A stretch of 64,000 bases of DNA from Eremophila alpestris peregrina (GCA_009792885.1 WMCF01000007.1:6847267-6911266), one strand, 5' to 3'. Counted from the first letter of the stretch, positions 40,700-53,579 are shown. The notes: generated from the sequence alone by a model not told the origin. Numbers and translations: made by a program.

Positions 40700-41270
40700 A
40701 GGGCAGCTTTGAAGCAGCTGCAGCCCAAGCTCTATAATAATATCTGAAGGAGGATATGCTGGTAATGGAAGTGTGCCTCGTCTAACTTCAACTATTCATC
40801 TCAAGGGGCGATTTACAAGGTGATAAAAGGTTCCAAGCTGCAAAAGGTACTTTAGACGGCTAAAAAGCAGCTTTTTATGATCATTTCTTCTGTACAGTAC
40901 ACGTTGTTTCATTAATCAAATGCTTATTCTATTAAAACACCCACTCTTTTAGCTGGTGGGACAACAAGTTTTACTACCATGAAATGGCATTAAAAGCCGC
41001 AGACTTCCCAGCTAAGCCTTTGTAATGATTCTAACACAGCCCAAGTGTGGCTGTCTCCAGAGGGATAGCTGAATGGCATGCCTGCCCTGCTTCACTCCCT
41101 GGCAAGTGTCTTGGCATGCCTCAGTTCTCAAGGTCATGTCACCCTTTCCAAGCAGGAAAGCAGGCAAAGCACACGTGTGCTCCTTAAACCAGAGCAAAGC
41201 CAGCAGCTCACATCAAATCTGACTCTGTCGGCATTAAATTGCTTATTAAATGAGCATTAAAAGCCAAGCA
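40700..41270. promoter_or_regulatory. Strong candidate conserved non-coding element
   Basis: CpG dinucleotides, scarce across the window, recur here (in 'cctcgtc', 'gggcgat', 'gacggct', 'cacgttg', 'gccgcag', 'cacgtgtg', 'gtcggc'), implying retention or low methylation. GCACACGTGTGC at 41169-41180 is a perfect 12-bp palindrome with a CACGTG E-box core. TAAAAAGC-a-GCTTTTTA (40861-40877) is a perfect inverted repeat. GGCATGCC occurs twice (41075-41082, 41113-41120) and GCATTAAAAGCC twice (40987-40998, 41254-41265). ATTAATCAAAT supplies a homeodomain-type site. No open frame exceeds about 61 codons and no repeat family explains the block. An enhancer-like element is the best reading, by inference. 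Confidence 0.4.
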
Positions 41271-41839
41271 TGGCTGTGGCAAAGGGAAAGCTTCTGCTCA
41301 CAAAGACAACAATTGCAATACTTTAAAAATACCAGCCTTTTGATCTCCTAGAGGCAAAAAATCCAGTGCTCATCAGGAAAGTTAGAGATCTGAGGACCTG
41401 GTATGAACCAAAATAAACAGAAAAACATTTAAAGGAGCTTTTCTCAACTCTTGTTTTAGCCTTTGAAAGAGACTTCCCAAATCAAATGTGCCACAGACCA
41501 CCAGCTAGGACTTCTTTGCCTTTCTACTCCTTAAATCATTAGCTCACTAAAAAAGGAAAACAATTCATTATTTTGCAAGTCTAGACCCAAAACTGAAAGC
41601 ATTTTAATTCCTACACTCTATTCCAGCAGGGAAACCAAAGTGCAACCCGCACAGCCAAATCTGCAGGACAGTCTCTCAATCATACATGTAACTTTTCAGT
41701 CCACAGGAAAGTAGAACAAAACAACAGATATTTGGAGCCTAGATATTTGGACCTGGAGAGCAGGAGAGACAGAGGGGACAGGGAAAATACCCAGTTGTTT
41801 TTCTGGAGAGCAACCACAGTGACCAACAAGCAATTCAAA
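41271..41839. other. Unique sequence between two candidate regulatory blocks
   Basis: No gene or repeat is visible. It separates two motif-rich blocks and may belong to one larger regulatory region. Confidence 0.5.
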
Positions 41840-42230
41840 CTGACATTTTAATGAACTTTATGTTCATTAAAATTTAACAAATGTTAAAATAGTAACTATA
41901 TGAATAAGGGGGGAAAAAAATTACCAAAATAGAGGCTGACAGGCTTAAAAGTCTAAATTCACATGAAATTAACTTCAAATGAGTGCAGATGCATTATAAA
42001 ATGCACACTAGTAATTTAAATTTATCAATTGTATAAAGCTGTATGTTTGTTACAGCGTTAAAGTCCAGGCTGTTTTACTAAAATGTATAACCAAAATCCT
42101 ACAAATACCTGTGCAGATTAAAAATAAGTGAAAATAGATGTTTCAGAAAGCATAACATAAACATTCATTAATAAAATGCAAAGGAATGAACACCATGTAT
42201 TTAAATATTCTGATATGTTAAATACAAAAT
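41840..42230. promoter_or_regulatory. Candidate conserved non-coding element with ATTA-bearing palindromes
   Basis: ATTTTAATGAAC (41845-41856) and GTTCATTAAAAT (41862-41873) form a perfect 12-bp inverted repeat around a five-base loop, with an ATTA-type homeodomain core in each arm. TGCATT/AATGCA (41990-41995 and 42000-42005) form a second inverted repeat. Further ATTA sites follow (agtaatttaaatttatcaa, attcattaataaaatg). No repeat family or open frame explains the segment. Regulatory function is inferred from motif density only. Confidence 0.33.
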
Positions 42231-45200
42231 CAACATCCTAACACATGACAAAGAGATTTTTTATTTATCTAAACAAAAACATTTTCTCGTTATTCTGTGA
42301 GGTGGGAGTTTCAGTATTTTAGTATGGAACAAAGACAACACAAATCAAAATCAAACCATGCCAAGTGCATTAATTGCAATGAAAACTATGCAGGAAAGCT
42401 ACACTTACATTACTTAGCTTGGAAGAATACTTTTGAAGTTTGTAAGCTATTATTTTGTACTATTGTGTATCTGACAATATAGCAGGAGTCCTGCATTAAA
42501 ACATGGCATTCATCACTCTCTGTAACCTGTTTGTGTGTGAAACCAATCTGTGTCACGGTGTAAGAGGCAAGGTCTCATAACTGCTGCTCAGGATTCAAAA
42601 GGATTAACATACCACAGAGAAGTGGTTAGGAGGGAATTCTTTCAAAAGCACAATTAATGGCTGAAAAAAAGGTTATGCTGTGTTAATACTCATACAACTC
42701 TAAAGCCAATTGGACAGATTAGGGTGCAGAGACTGACCTAAAGAGAACTAAGTGCTTATTGCATCAAAATGACCATTCAAAAGGTCAGTCATCCTGCCCA
42801 CACCATGCACCCAACATCCTTTTTTAGCCTATGCACAACACTCAAGCATTATGAAAGGAACCTCTGCCCTAATCCCAGTCATCACATGCAGTTATCTTTT
42901 ACTGTCAACTGCACTTCCTCCTGATTTCTACAAAGTGTACTGCAATGGAAAGTCTCATCAGCTCTCCCCATAGCCATGTACAGAACATTAGACAACTGAG
43001 ACACAGCTCAGACTTTTCTTCAAATTCTCCCTGAGACCCAAAAGCTGCGCTCAGGAGCACAAGGAAGAAGGTGATCACTTCTGGACACGTATCAAGCCAC
43101 AAGCCACTCTCAGTGTTCTGGAAAGCAGAATAGACAACACCAGTGGATCACCTTCACCTCTTTAAATACCAACTATTTCTTTAGGCAGGCTTTTCTCTTA
43201 CTACTCCCATTCTTTCAAGGAATTCCAGAGGATTACCAAACTCTGCACGCCACGAGTATTGAGTTAGCTGTCAAATGTGCTAGCTAGATTTCTCCTAGAC
43301 AAGGTTGATTACATGTTAAGAAACATGGAGAGAGTTTGAAGTCTGTCCTCACCTCTTAGATCACTAGCAACAGGGGTCTCTACTTTCCAAATCACTTCTG
43401 CAGACGTACAGCTGAAGTGATAAGCATAGTCAGCAGGACCTCCTGCAGAAGTCATGTCAAATAAAGTCCTAGGACCACAGCCAAGCTATCTCATCTCAAA
43501 TGGCTTTGGGGAATCGTTGATTAGCTTAAATAAATAACATTCTTGGGGGGAAAATGGGAGACCATCCAATCAAATACTAGCAGTATCTACTCTGCAAGAG
43601 AGCCAATTTAAGTTCAAATATCTGGACACATTAGACATATTAGTCATATTGTGCTTTCAAAAATTTTGAACTCTGTAGCTGCTCCTTGAAACTCACATTT
43701 CAAAAAGTAAACGCCTATTTTGGAAATGTCACCCTAACTATTGCCTTTACCCCACATGTTTTATTCTTGGTATATGAGGTTGGGCTGCTATCTGAAATCA
43801 CCTGTTCGACACTACTTGTAAAATTAAAAAAAAAAAAAAAACACCTTTTCATTATTTTCCTCATGTGCTGTCCAGAGAAATACTTCATGATAACAATTTG
43901 GAGGAAGAAGTTTTCACACGTCTTCTTGATCAATTATTAGGAAAGAAGACAGAGTCAAAAATCAATATTTAACCCAGTTGCTGCTAGCCCTTGTCATATA
44001 TGCTTTTGCCTACAGCCAGTATGGGTTGCAATGATCTGGAAGAAGCTGATTGCTTCTATGCACAGTTAAAATCAATTTAGCATGAAGTACATAAGATCAG
44101 CTAAAGAAAATGTTTAGCAGGATTAAAACAATCCTTCACATTTACATTTTACCAAACTGTTGACAGACTAACTAAATGTTAAAAACCCTCTTATTTCTGC
44201 AGAGTCAACAGCTCTCTGCTTTCTCAGAAATACATTAGAACCACAAACTGTCTCTTGTCTTTGCCCAGGTACATACATGGCAAAAGGCTACTGCACAGCA
44301 AGCTACAGACTCATCATTGCTTTCAGCTTCTTTTCTACTTTTATACAGCCAGTACCTCAGGCATTAAAGTCGACACAAGACCATCTTAGAGTCTCAAATA
44401 TGATTGTGACTTTTAAGTTTGTTAAATTAATGCAACTATATTACTCTTTGACTTAAACATAATATAAAAGGAAATTACAAGAGTGTTTTACTATGGTTCC
44501 TGTTTCCATAAAGTGAATAAACAGCAATGTCCCCTATTTGTAACAAATTTTTAAAATACCATAGAGGGAACTACTGAATAGATCCTTCATATCCAGTCTC
44601 AGCAGAAGGTGAGGAGAATATTTGAGATGTAATTCAAAATTCACTCACTGTTGCATCTGTTCTTGACCTTCTGCTCAAAATGGGAAGCTTGGTAAACCAC
44701 AAGTTAAGTTGTGCAGCTGACAATCCAGCAGAGTCAGTTTTTGTTTTTTCCTCAATCCTCAGGCTGGAACCCTTCTGACTTACCTCAACAACCCTTTAAA
44801 TTTTTTTATTTGTAAAAGGATAGTTCTTAAAATATTTGTCAACGGGTGTAACTACCTCTCCTTCCTACATGTAATTAAACATGTAAAAAGAAAAAGAAGC
44901 CCTAAGTGACTGACAGAGGTCATACAGTAGGCCAAGAAGAAAATGTGGTGTCTTTCATCTAAAGGAGCTGCTTAAATGTTACAAAATATACAAATTAAGA
45001 GAGAAATTTCAGAGAGGGAAAAAAAAAAACCAACACAAAAAACACCAGTGAACAGAGTAATGAAATATGATTTGGCAGTAGTCAATCAATGACAGAAGCC
45101 TTGTCACTTTTACCCTCATGGTACTTGGACTAAAATACAAAATAATTCAGCACCAGTCTCCTTGATAAATCAAGCACTAGAAAAGCCCTGAATGCATTAT

Positions 45201-45944
45201 CTAGGAGATTATAAATTTGCTCTAAAAAATACAGCAAATACAGTAAAACCATTAAAAATCAAGAAGTCCTATGAGGAAAGAAATTCAACTGTTGTCCACA
45301 CAACCTACACCTAAACTTGTAAGATTTTTAATCAGAATTTCTTATTGTGACATTAGTGTGCAATTAAGCACTGTTTTTCTCTATATGAGATTGTCAAAAG
45401 TACAAGAACATTTTTCTCTGGGAGCTAAAAGTCAGTTGTTTCATCTTGTGGTAAGCTTGCATTTCTTCTGTAAAAGTCATGAATAAACTGAGCATGACTT
45501 TGGATTAGATGTCTTGAATTTATCAGCTATAACAATATAGGCTAGGGGGTATGTATGCTACAGATATTTTATCACATACATTCTTAAGAAGCAAACAGCT
45601 AACCAGACACTATGCCTAAAAAGGTTTTTCTTATTTTAGGAAACAATTGATACCAGGTCCTAACTTTTATCTTATTCCAGGAAACACCAGAAACAACAGC
45701 ATCTTGACTGATTGCTCCTGCTAAATTATTAACTTCACAAAATTCAATAAAAGAACAAAGCAACGAGTATAGACATTCACTATCTGCACCTTAAGGTATC
45801 CCAGGACAGTATCACAAGCAATTAATAAAAAGCAAAGTACTCTCTGTATAAATATTGCCTACAAAAGAAGAAAACAGCACTTGGGAAAACAGAGTCACTA
45901 GGCTGAGATAAAAATGCACCCATATAGAACAACCTGCATGCAAT
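42231..45944. other. Unique AT-rich sequence, no gene seen
   Basis: No recognisable exon or repeat end. An A16 run at 43826-43841 is followed by CACC, in the same local context as the A15 run at 30415-30429 (both preceded by aaatt). Open frames are short. Confidence 0.5.
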
Positions 45945-46420
45945 ATGACTGCTTTTAACCCAATGCTACCTCAGAGTTGTGGGGCCAGTACATGCTGTAG
46001 CTCACCCCAGGTCTCTGGCCTCCTCCCCTATCATGGCATCTTTCACCACCACTCCTTTTCAGCTGAGACATCTGTGTATACTCCCTATGGGTCCAAGGGG
46101 AGTGGAGGGGGCAGAGAAAATCCTCAGTCACCTTTGTTTTGACCCTCATACACCAAGCACCCACCATCTTTCTAAAAAAGTAACAGCATATGCCAAAAAT
46201 GTTCTTCCCTCCCCACAGCAGGCTGCTGCAGAGGGGCAGTTCTGGTGCTCTTCAGAGCCTGCCTTCTCCATTGCTCCTGCCAACTCCTCAGCTCCCCAAC
46301 ACTTCAGGACATGCATCTCCAAAACAATCAGTCTTGTGACCTCTTCCAAGCCACTGACAGCAGTCTCATTTTTAACAGACGGTTTCAGAAGCTGGAGGTT
46401 TAACCCTGTATCCGAATGAA
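45945..46420. other. GC-richer patch containing the longest open frame (146 codons, plus); not a recognised gene
   Basis: The patch is C-rich, and a frame of 146 codons is open at 45979-46419, while the opposite strand is also open over much of it. The translation shows no domain, signal peptide or family resemblance. A good acceptor-like 'gttcttccctccccacag' lies at about 46202-46219 but no convincing donor follows in frame. It may be a decayed mobile element. Confidence 0.35.
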
Positions 46421-48119
46421 AAAAGAGTTGAAGTAGGAAAGGTTTTCACAAAACAGAATGCCCCTTCTCTCCCTTACTGCACTTGAGATGCAAGAAAAGG
46501 CTCTCTGAAGAGAGGGAAAAAGAAAGGATCAGTCCTATGCTCTACAGATGCATGCAGCAGAGGAGACTCAGATTGGCACTGATCTCCCAGAATTAAGGAC
46601 GCAAGAGATGGAGGTTCAGTGATTAAAACACACCCATTCCTACAAGATTAATCAGATCACCAAATAACAAGAATTTTGGGAAGTGGAGTCCAAGCTTTAC
46701 ACCACTTTCAGGAGAAAACATAATGGCTTAACAACCCTAACAAGTAAACAGTACAAGCATTATTCTAACCAAGCAATGTCGTAACCTAGTGGAACAGAAT
46801 GTGTCTGTCTCCCTCCCTGTGACTTTTTCAAAAGAAAGAAGTATGGTAATTATACTAAATAACTGAAAAAAACTAATGGTGCTTTTTATTCATACCTCAA
46901 TAAGAATTAATCAAACTTCCTATGACTTTAAGGAAGCTAAAACACCAAGAAGAAAATATCATCACTGTCTATATAGCAATCATATTGTATGCCATCATTT
47001 CCACTAAAAAATATATTCTTATCCTTATCATGCACATCCTGGTTACAAAGCAAGTCTCACAATAATAAACACTTTCAGTCTCCCTACACAAGTATTGACA
47101 AAATTTGTGAAGAAAAGAAAGCTCAATAACCAAATATATCTCCTCCTGCTCTCAGTGAGATATATTCTGGTGTTTCATAATGAACATGTTCCTTAATGAT
47201 TAGACTGTCACTTCTCCCAAAACATCTGAGGTGCTTTTATTGAATTTAGTTCTCTAAGTTTGAAAAGGCAGTGCAAAATGACTTTCCAGCTCATCAAGTT
47301 GTTTTGTGAACGGCCAAGTTATTGACTTGACTTAAAGAAAATATCTTGTGTCTACCAATGATGGAGGGAATGGTAGAAGGCAGGAGAGCTCTAGGAATGC
47401 AGGTATTATCAGAATGGATATAAGTCTAGCCTCAGGTCCCATCTCTGGCAGTTCCTAGCCTTGGATATGTCCTTCATTTTTCTCTACAACTCCATCAGAG
47501 ACAGACACAAAGTGAGCTGTCAAACACAGAAATCTCACCCTACTGATTGAAAATTACTTAAAACTTTAAACAAACACTGTTTTTCTAAGACTTACCTATC
47601 AATTTTTGTATTATCCATAAATACTCACACTCCTCCAAATTTATGACAACATTTTTTGTTTAGGAGTTTGTTGGGTATATTTTCTCCCAGTGACACTACT
47701 ACATCACTTCTTTTCCCAAGAAAATTGAAACATTTCACCTAAAGCATTTTTTAATTCCTTTCTTGCATGAACTTTTATTATTTCATTTTGTGAACTGACA
47801 CAAATGGGAAACTATCACAAGTTCATTTACACATTTGCTATATGATTCCACCTTTGTTTAGGCTATATAGATTTTGTCTTCTGGTTTTCACTACTAGTTT
47901 CTGCCTTTTAACGCATCTTGACTGTCAAAGGAAATTGCATCAAGACAATGTGTGTGTGATTCACGACTTAGTCTGTGTGAAAACAAGTTATGAATGCATC
48001 TCTCAACTGCAGCATATGGTGTTATGTGAAAAGAAAAATCAACACAATTCAACAATTACAGCAACACTTCAGAAAGCCTGTGAAAAGAGTGAGCACCTAT
48101 ACAGAGAAACCAAACAATG
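46421..48119. other. Unique AT-rich sequence, no gene seen
   Basis: A plus-strand frame of 95 codons begins at 47842 and has no recognisable content. No repeat end or RNA gene was seen. Confidence 0.5.
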
Positions 48120-48450
48120 CACAATCTGATGAGGTTCAAGTTACTTCCCGGAGTCAAACTGAAAGGTAATCACATAGCACTGGCTCATTTCACAGCCAGA
48201 ATGAGCAACAGACTGTTTCCCTCCTGCATGATGGGAGTGTAGCATAGAACTTGCAGAAAGCTTTAGGATTCAATTTCAGGGGTGGATCAGTTGATAGTGA
48301 ACCATGCTCTCTTGAAGGAAACCTGAAACAGGAGCTGTCAAACATCACAGCATTCACAGCCTGTTGCAAATGTACATTCAAGTCTGATTTAGCAGAAACG
48401 TGTCTGTGTGTCATGCAAGAAGAGCTTAAGCTAACCATAAGAGTTGGGGA
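48120..48450. promoter_or_regulatory. Weak candidate conserved non-coding element
   Basis: The block has balanced composition, retained CpG in 'ttcccggagtc' and 'gaaacgtgtc', and CTGTCA/TGTCAAA-type (TALE homeodomain-like) sites. Both strands have short open frames without meaning. Evidence is limited to composition and motifs. Confidence 0.2.
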
Positions 48451-51400
48451 TTTTTTTTCCTAATTCTACCTAGCAAACTCTCTCTCATACCATCGTCCTA
48501 TATGGCTTATTTCACTAACAGAATGCAGTGTGGGGGGAAAAGGGCTACACTGTGTTTCAAACACCACAAGATGGAAGCAGCAAGAACAATACAAATACAA
48601 GACCAATGTCCAATTAAAGACAGAGAGTAATAAGTAGGAAAAAAAGCAAACCCCAACTGGGGTTTGTGCCAATATAATAAAACATCAAAGCATAAATCTA
48701 TACACACTCCTGACATGTTAACAATGACCACTTGCAAATGCTACTGCCAACTGGTCTTCATATTTCACTGTATTTGGTTGTTTCTGAGTTTTGTTTGGAG
48801 GGCTACAAAAAGCTGAAAGTTAATGGATAATCTTCTCTTCCAAAATTCTAAGATTTATTATTTCTCTATGTGTCTTACATGTCTGTATGTATATTCTGTC
48901 AGCAAAAATGCATGAAATCTGATTTGATAAATTAAGACTATAATACAGTCTTCTTATCAATGTGAGCCTGAAAAACAAAGCAATTAAGATTCAATGAAAA
49001 AAAATTATGTAATAAACCACTGCTGCAAAATCTTTAACATTTTATTAGGACACTAATATATTTATCATATCTACATGCTTACTAAACATATTTTTCTGAC
49101 AACATCTCTATGAAACTGAGAATTAGCCCCCTGTTATTGTTGGTATTTTACAGTTCAGGATTCATCCAAAAGAAGCAAAGGCCCACAAGCTGCCTTTAGC
49201 TACATCAGTGTTACACAATGCCTAATGGTACATGCAGAAGTACAAAAATGATTCAAAGTTGGAGCCAACTGCTCTCATTTGCTTGTCAGAGCATAGGCAG
49301 ATAAAGCAGTCTGAATGTCAGCATCCAGTACTTACTGATTTGAAAGTTAGCACAGTGCTTGGGAATTGGAATTGTGACCCATCCTTAAGGCCTGTACACC
49401 AGCTCCAGATGAGCCAAAGTAAATATCTAAAACATTGCTCCAAATTAAGCTCCCTAGCTTGCCATCATCCTCACTAACATCGGTTGTTCAACAGGAATTT
49501 TTCTATCAGTGCATCAATGAATCAGCTATTTCAAAAGAGAACACAGAGAACTCGTGATCACACAAAATTGTCTCTCATAGAGTCAGAGAATGCTCCTTTC
49601 CTAGTCCATTTCCCATTTCCAGCAATTGTATTACATAGCAGGTATTTAGGCAAGACATCTGAATCCTTTTCTATGCCTCTGTTACGTTAAAACTTCTAGA
49701 GAACGACATTGTTTCTGAACAGTTACATACCTGAACTTGAAAGTTTAAGCCATTTGACTGTTCAAAGAGGACTAAAAGACAGGAAAAATGTCGCTTTCTG
49801 TATGTTACAAAGGAACAAAGCTGTATAAACCACAGAATTTTTACACATAGAAATCTCAGCTTTTCTAAAACAAATATGACTAACACTCAGATAAGTGTCA
49901 TTCTATCCAATGAAGGTAAGAAAGCAGTTAATTCCTCATCTCTTCTCTTTCAACAGCCTTTTTGTCTCATCACCAGAGAGGTGTGTCACTTGACTTACCT
50001 GAACTACTCGAGTAGCATTTGAGTTATTCTGATTATAGTATGCCCCATACTTCCCTGGTAAGATGCAGGCTCTTGTTGAGAACATATGGTTTACAATGGA
50101 GTGTCAGGGAATAAATAGCAAACCACTGTGATATTTCTAACTTTAAACTGGAGATCCCAAAATGTCCAGTGTTAAGAAAGCTTTTTATTTCCTTACCAGT
50201 ACATACCATCCCACAAATGACACAGGAAGCAAAAACATCTCTAGACTCAGTATAGAACAGCTCTTTCAATCTATATATAGTTTCAATCTATATAAAGTTT
50301 CCACCCTATTCATGGTCCCAATAAAGCTCACATGTGGTCAATGCATAAACTTTGGAAAGAAATTATCAAATTTCAGTGACAAAAGAGAATTTCAAGTTTA
50401 CTCCTGATCCAAACTGTCTTGTAAGAATGAAGTGTATAAAACCATATTTCAAGCAACTTGATTTAAAGAAAAATGCACTGTATTGCAAATCACTCAATCT
50501 CTAATCCAGCAAAATTAAACTGACATCTTCTTTTGCCATCTGGGTTTTTAAGTCATCAAGAATTAACATGAAATAGAATGATTAGGCCTGAAAAAGTCAT
50601 GCAAACAAAGAAACCTACTTTGCCTTGTCTCACTCTTATTGCAACAATTGCAGAGGTTGATAGCAAAGGTGTATCAATGCCTGAAAAGCTTACTGAATGG
50701 TATATCAGAAGTTTTCAATATTTTTGGATGGTTTTAGAATTTGAATTTCAATATAGTAAGTAAAGTTGTTTAGTCTCTTCAGTCTTCTGTAGATTTTCAA
50801 CTAAGTATTCACCAACATAACCAAGAGTGCAGATAGCTCGAAGGTTTGGGGCTTTGTCTAAAATAACTTCATCAATGGAAATTAATGAGTTTTAGTTCTT
50901 CTAACCAAGAAAGTCATAATAAATTAATATATCTAATTAGAACCAACTTCAGTGAGATTACATTAAAATCTCATTTTGTTCTGTTAAAAAATTCAATAAA
51001 ACTATGCCAATTAAATTAGGCAATCAATAAGAACAAAGAACAAAGTGATTTTCTTGATGTTTCATCTACTTTGCCCAGCCATTAGAAGTCATTTTTAACA
51101 GCTTGTTGCCAATGTTCCTCCCTGATAGTGCTGCAGGTAGTATCACATGTCACATCCCAGATCTGCTTCAACAAATCATCCTTGCATTGCACATTTAGCA
51201 CATCTGCCTCTGCAGGCAACAGAGTTCTCCTAGGAAGACCAGGACTTCAGTAGAGTGGGGCATAGCAGTGTACAGGGTGGAAAAGCTAAAACAAAGGGAA
51301 TACTGAATTTCAAGTTAAACTGATACAGAGTGTAAGACTATAAAAAATGTAATTAGCAAGACAGAACCTGCTGCAGAGGTTACACAGTCTCAGTTGTGGC

Positions 51401-52105
51401 TGAAGGAGCTCAGGAGAACAGTTTGTATAAGTATGCAGCATTTCACTGTCTGCAAGCCTGAAGGGTGGTTCACTTTTGCTTTCCTTTACACTTTAATGCC
51501 TGCTGGTATTGCTTTCCCTTACTGATCTTCAGCAAAAACAGATCGGCCATACTGAGAAAGAAAAATCTACCAGCCAATTTCCAGCAGTTCTTACTCAGCA
51601 CAAGGTGCCCTTCAGTACAGACTGTGAGGAACTGGTGTAAAACACTATCACTTTCTGTATTACTTTTGTTTAAATTGCAAACTGTTGTTACAGACGTCTC
51701 TCTGTCCTACATGTCTAGCTTCTGTACATCTCAGCTTGTTACTTAAGATATCAGAAACATCTTTTCTTCAAGGTTGGTCATAAAAAAAAAATCAGCATAT
51801 TAATCAGTGAATTGATACAAAGTGAAAGGACTGATCAAGCTGCCACATTAACAGAAAGTTGTCACTGATGAAAAAAGATCAGCTCTAATACCAGAAGAAA
51901 GAAAAACAGAATTCTAACTTCTACATATAGAAAAGGAATTGCTTTTGTCTCGAAACAAGCATCATTTTGGTGCATTACTTCTCATTTTATATGAAAGATT
52001 ATTCTTTAAATTATTTGATCTTTCTGCAAGGAAAGATAGCAAATGACTACTGGGATGCATCCCCCTGAACTGTTTGACAGTAAGTCTCACTTTCAGAGAC
52101 TGAAA
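48451..52105. other. Unique AT-rich sequence with a 17-bp tandem duplication, no gene seen
   Basis: TTTCAATCTATATATAG (50264-50280) is followed directly by a second copy with one mismatch (50281-50297). Otherwise no exon, RNA gene or clear repeat end is visible. Confidence 0.5.
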
Positions 52106-52235
52106 TGTTATGGTTTATGGCTTAAATGTTTTTATAAAGGACTTCTGCCTATTATAGCAAAATTGTGTAACAGAAGCTGCATGGAAGACCTCCACACCCT
52201 GAATGGGCCTCTTGATTGAGGCCCTGGACCTCAAC

Positions 52236-52273
52236 TGATGGAAGTAAGAGAATTATTGATGGAAGTAAGAGAA
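52236..52273 (+). repeat. Tandem duplication of a 21-bp unit
   Basis: TGATGGAAGTAAGAGAA occurs at 52236-52252 and, after ttat, again at 52257-52273. Two copies in direct tandem inside the probable LTR resemble the small repeats common in U3 regions. Confidence 0.9.
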
Positions 52274-52819
52274 AGTGACTCAGGTCTGGGCTGAGGGAGA
52301 AGAACACATTCACAGGAGGATTAAGCCTCAGACCTGCAGGGTAGAGAGCACAGCCCCAGGCTGTTTGCTGTCAGGATCATACAGACCCTCACACAAACAC
52401 GGGAGGATGAGAGGTGTGGGGTGTGTGGTGAAAAAGCCTCTGAGAGGCACTGAACACCCATCCTCTGCTGTGCAGACCAGCCCAGCTGCAGGGACTCCCC
52501 ACCCCAGGACATCCACATCTATGGGACATCCACATGAATAACAGCAAAGGGTGTGCCATGGGCCATCAAAGGCCCTCCTCATGCCCAAAGGAGTCCCCAG
52601 ACGCTGCACCAAAACACTGCATGTAATGCAAAATGTTGCAACAGACTCAGAGCCTTGCAAGGACAGTGTCAAACCCAGTCCCCTGCAGGGGAGGCACCTG
52701 GGCATTCCCACCTGCCCAAAGTGTATTTTAATCTACTGGATTCTATACTTTTTGGCATGGAGGACCCCCACAACCAAGAAGACCAGATGGAGGGGAGCAA
52801 TGAGATGTCATTGGGACCC

Positions 52820-52897
52820 TTTAGAAGAGGTTTCTACCTCTTTTTTCTATTTCTTTGTGTCTTTATTTTCTCTTTTTCTTACTCTTTTCCTCTTTTA
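52820..52897 (+). repeat. Pyrimidine-rich tract within the probable LTR
   Basis: The plus strand is almost entirely T and C over about 75 bases (segments such as ctcttttttctatttcttt and ttttctctttttcttac), ending just before ATTAAA. It may be part of the LTR's 3' half rather than an independent microsatellite. Confidence 0.75.
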
Positions 52898-52981
52898 CTA
52901 TTAAATGAAACACATCAATTATTTTTCACATCAACATCTAACCTTGTTTGGTTTTAATCAAGTTTTGGGGTGTATTTCAAA

Positions 52982-53579
52982 CCTTTCTGGGTTTGACCCA
53001 TTTTATTCACAGAGTTTTCTTTGCTCTTCTGTAATTAAATAAATTCCTAACACTCACTTAACTGTGCTGCACAGATTTTAGAATGGAGCTCCACAGCCTC
53101 TTTAAGCTGAGGGGCTTTTATGCTTTCACATTTCATTCTACAGTGTCAAAAGGCTTCTGCTCCCTGCACTTTCAGGTTCCCAGCTATATGATAGCTTGAC
53201 TGAGAGAAGGTCTTCATGTCTCAGAATAGTCAACTTCTCCAACATACCCTATGACAACCTATTGTTTCCAGTAACTGATTAATAACACAACTTCTGTTCA
53301 AACACAGTTCCATCCCACTGAACCACTTCTGCCACACATGAATGTTTTGATGAAGCAGCACTTTGAGAATCCCTATTCAAATTAAGTTTCAGAGACTGAT
53401 GACTGATTTAGGAATGACCTTCAACATACAGAATAATTGGGTAGTTACATCTTTCATACTTCCCTAATAAAGACAATTTTCTGGCTGCCTTGTTCCCCAG
53501 GTGATCTGTGTTTATTCTCCTTACTGCAGAATGAGGTGTAAGTGGCATTTAACATTAAAGGCCATTGTAACAATGTCAA
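52982..53579. other. Unique sequence between the probable LTR and a CR1 copy
   Basis: No gene or repeat end was recognised. An AATAAA hexamer lies at about 53038 with no transcript evidence. Confidence 0.5.

Larger units (their letters stand above)
52106..52981 (+). mobile_element. Probable solo LTR of an endogenous retrovirus-like element
   Basis: The block starts TGTTATGGTTTATGG, matching the TG start and 'GTTTA' character of many avian ERV LTRs. It is sharply GC-richer than its flanks over 52160-52820, then turns into a pyrimidine-rich tract (about 52820-52897), followed by ATTAAA, a possible polyadenylation signal, and a T-rich U5-like segment. A 21-bp unit is tandemly duplicated inside (52236-52256 and 52257 onward). 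No primer-binding site, gag, pol or env sequence is visible, so a solo LTR is favoured. The right end is uncertain and no target-site duplication was found. The open frames inside (up to 134 codons) are considered non-coding. Confidence 0.45.

Noticed and set aside
52551..52957. Overlapping 117- and 134-codon plus-strand frames
   Set aside because: They lie in the probable LTR and end in its pyrimidine tract; the F/L-rich C-termini come from the T-rich run, not from a real membrane segment.
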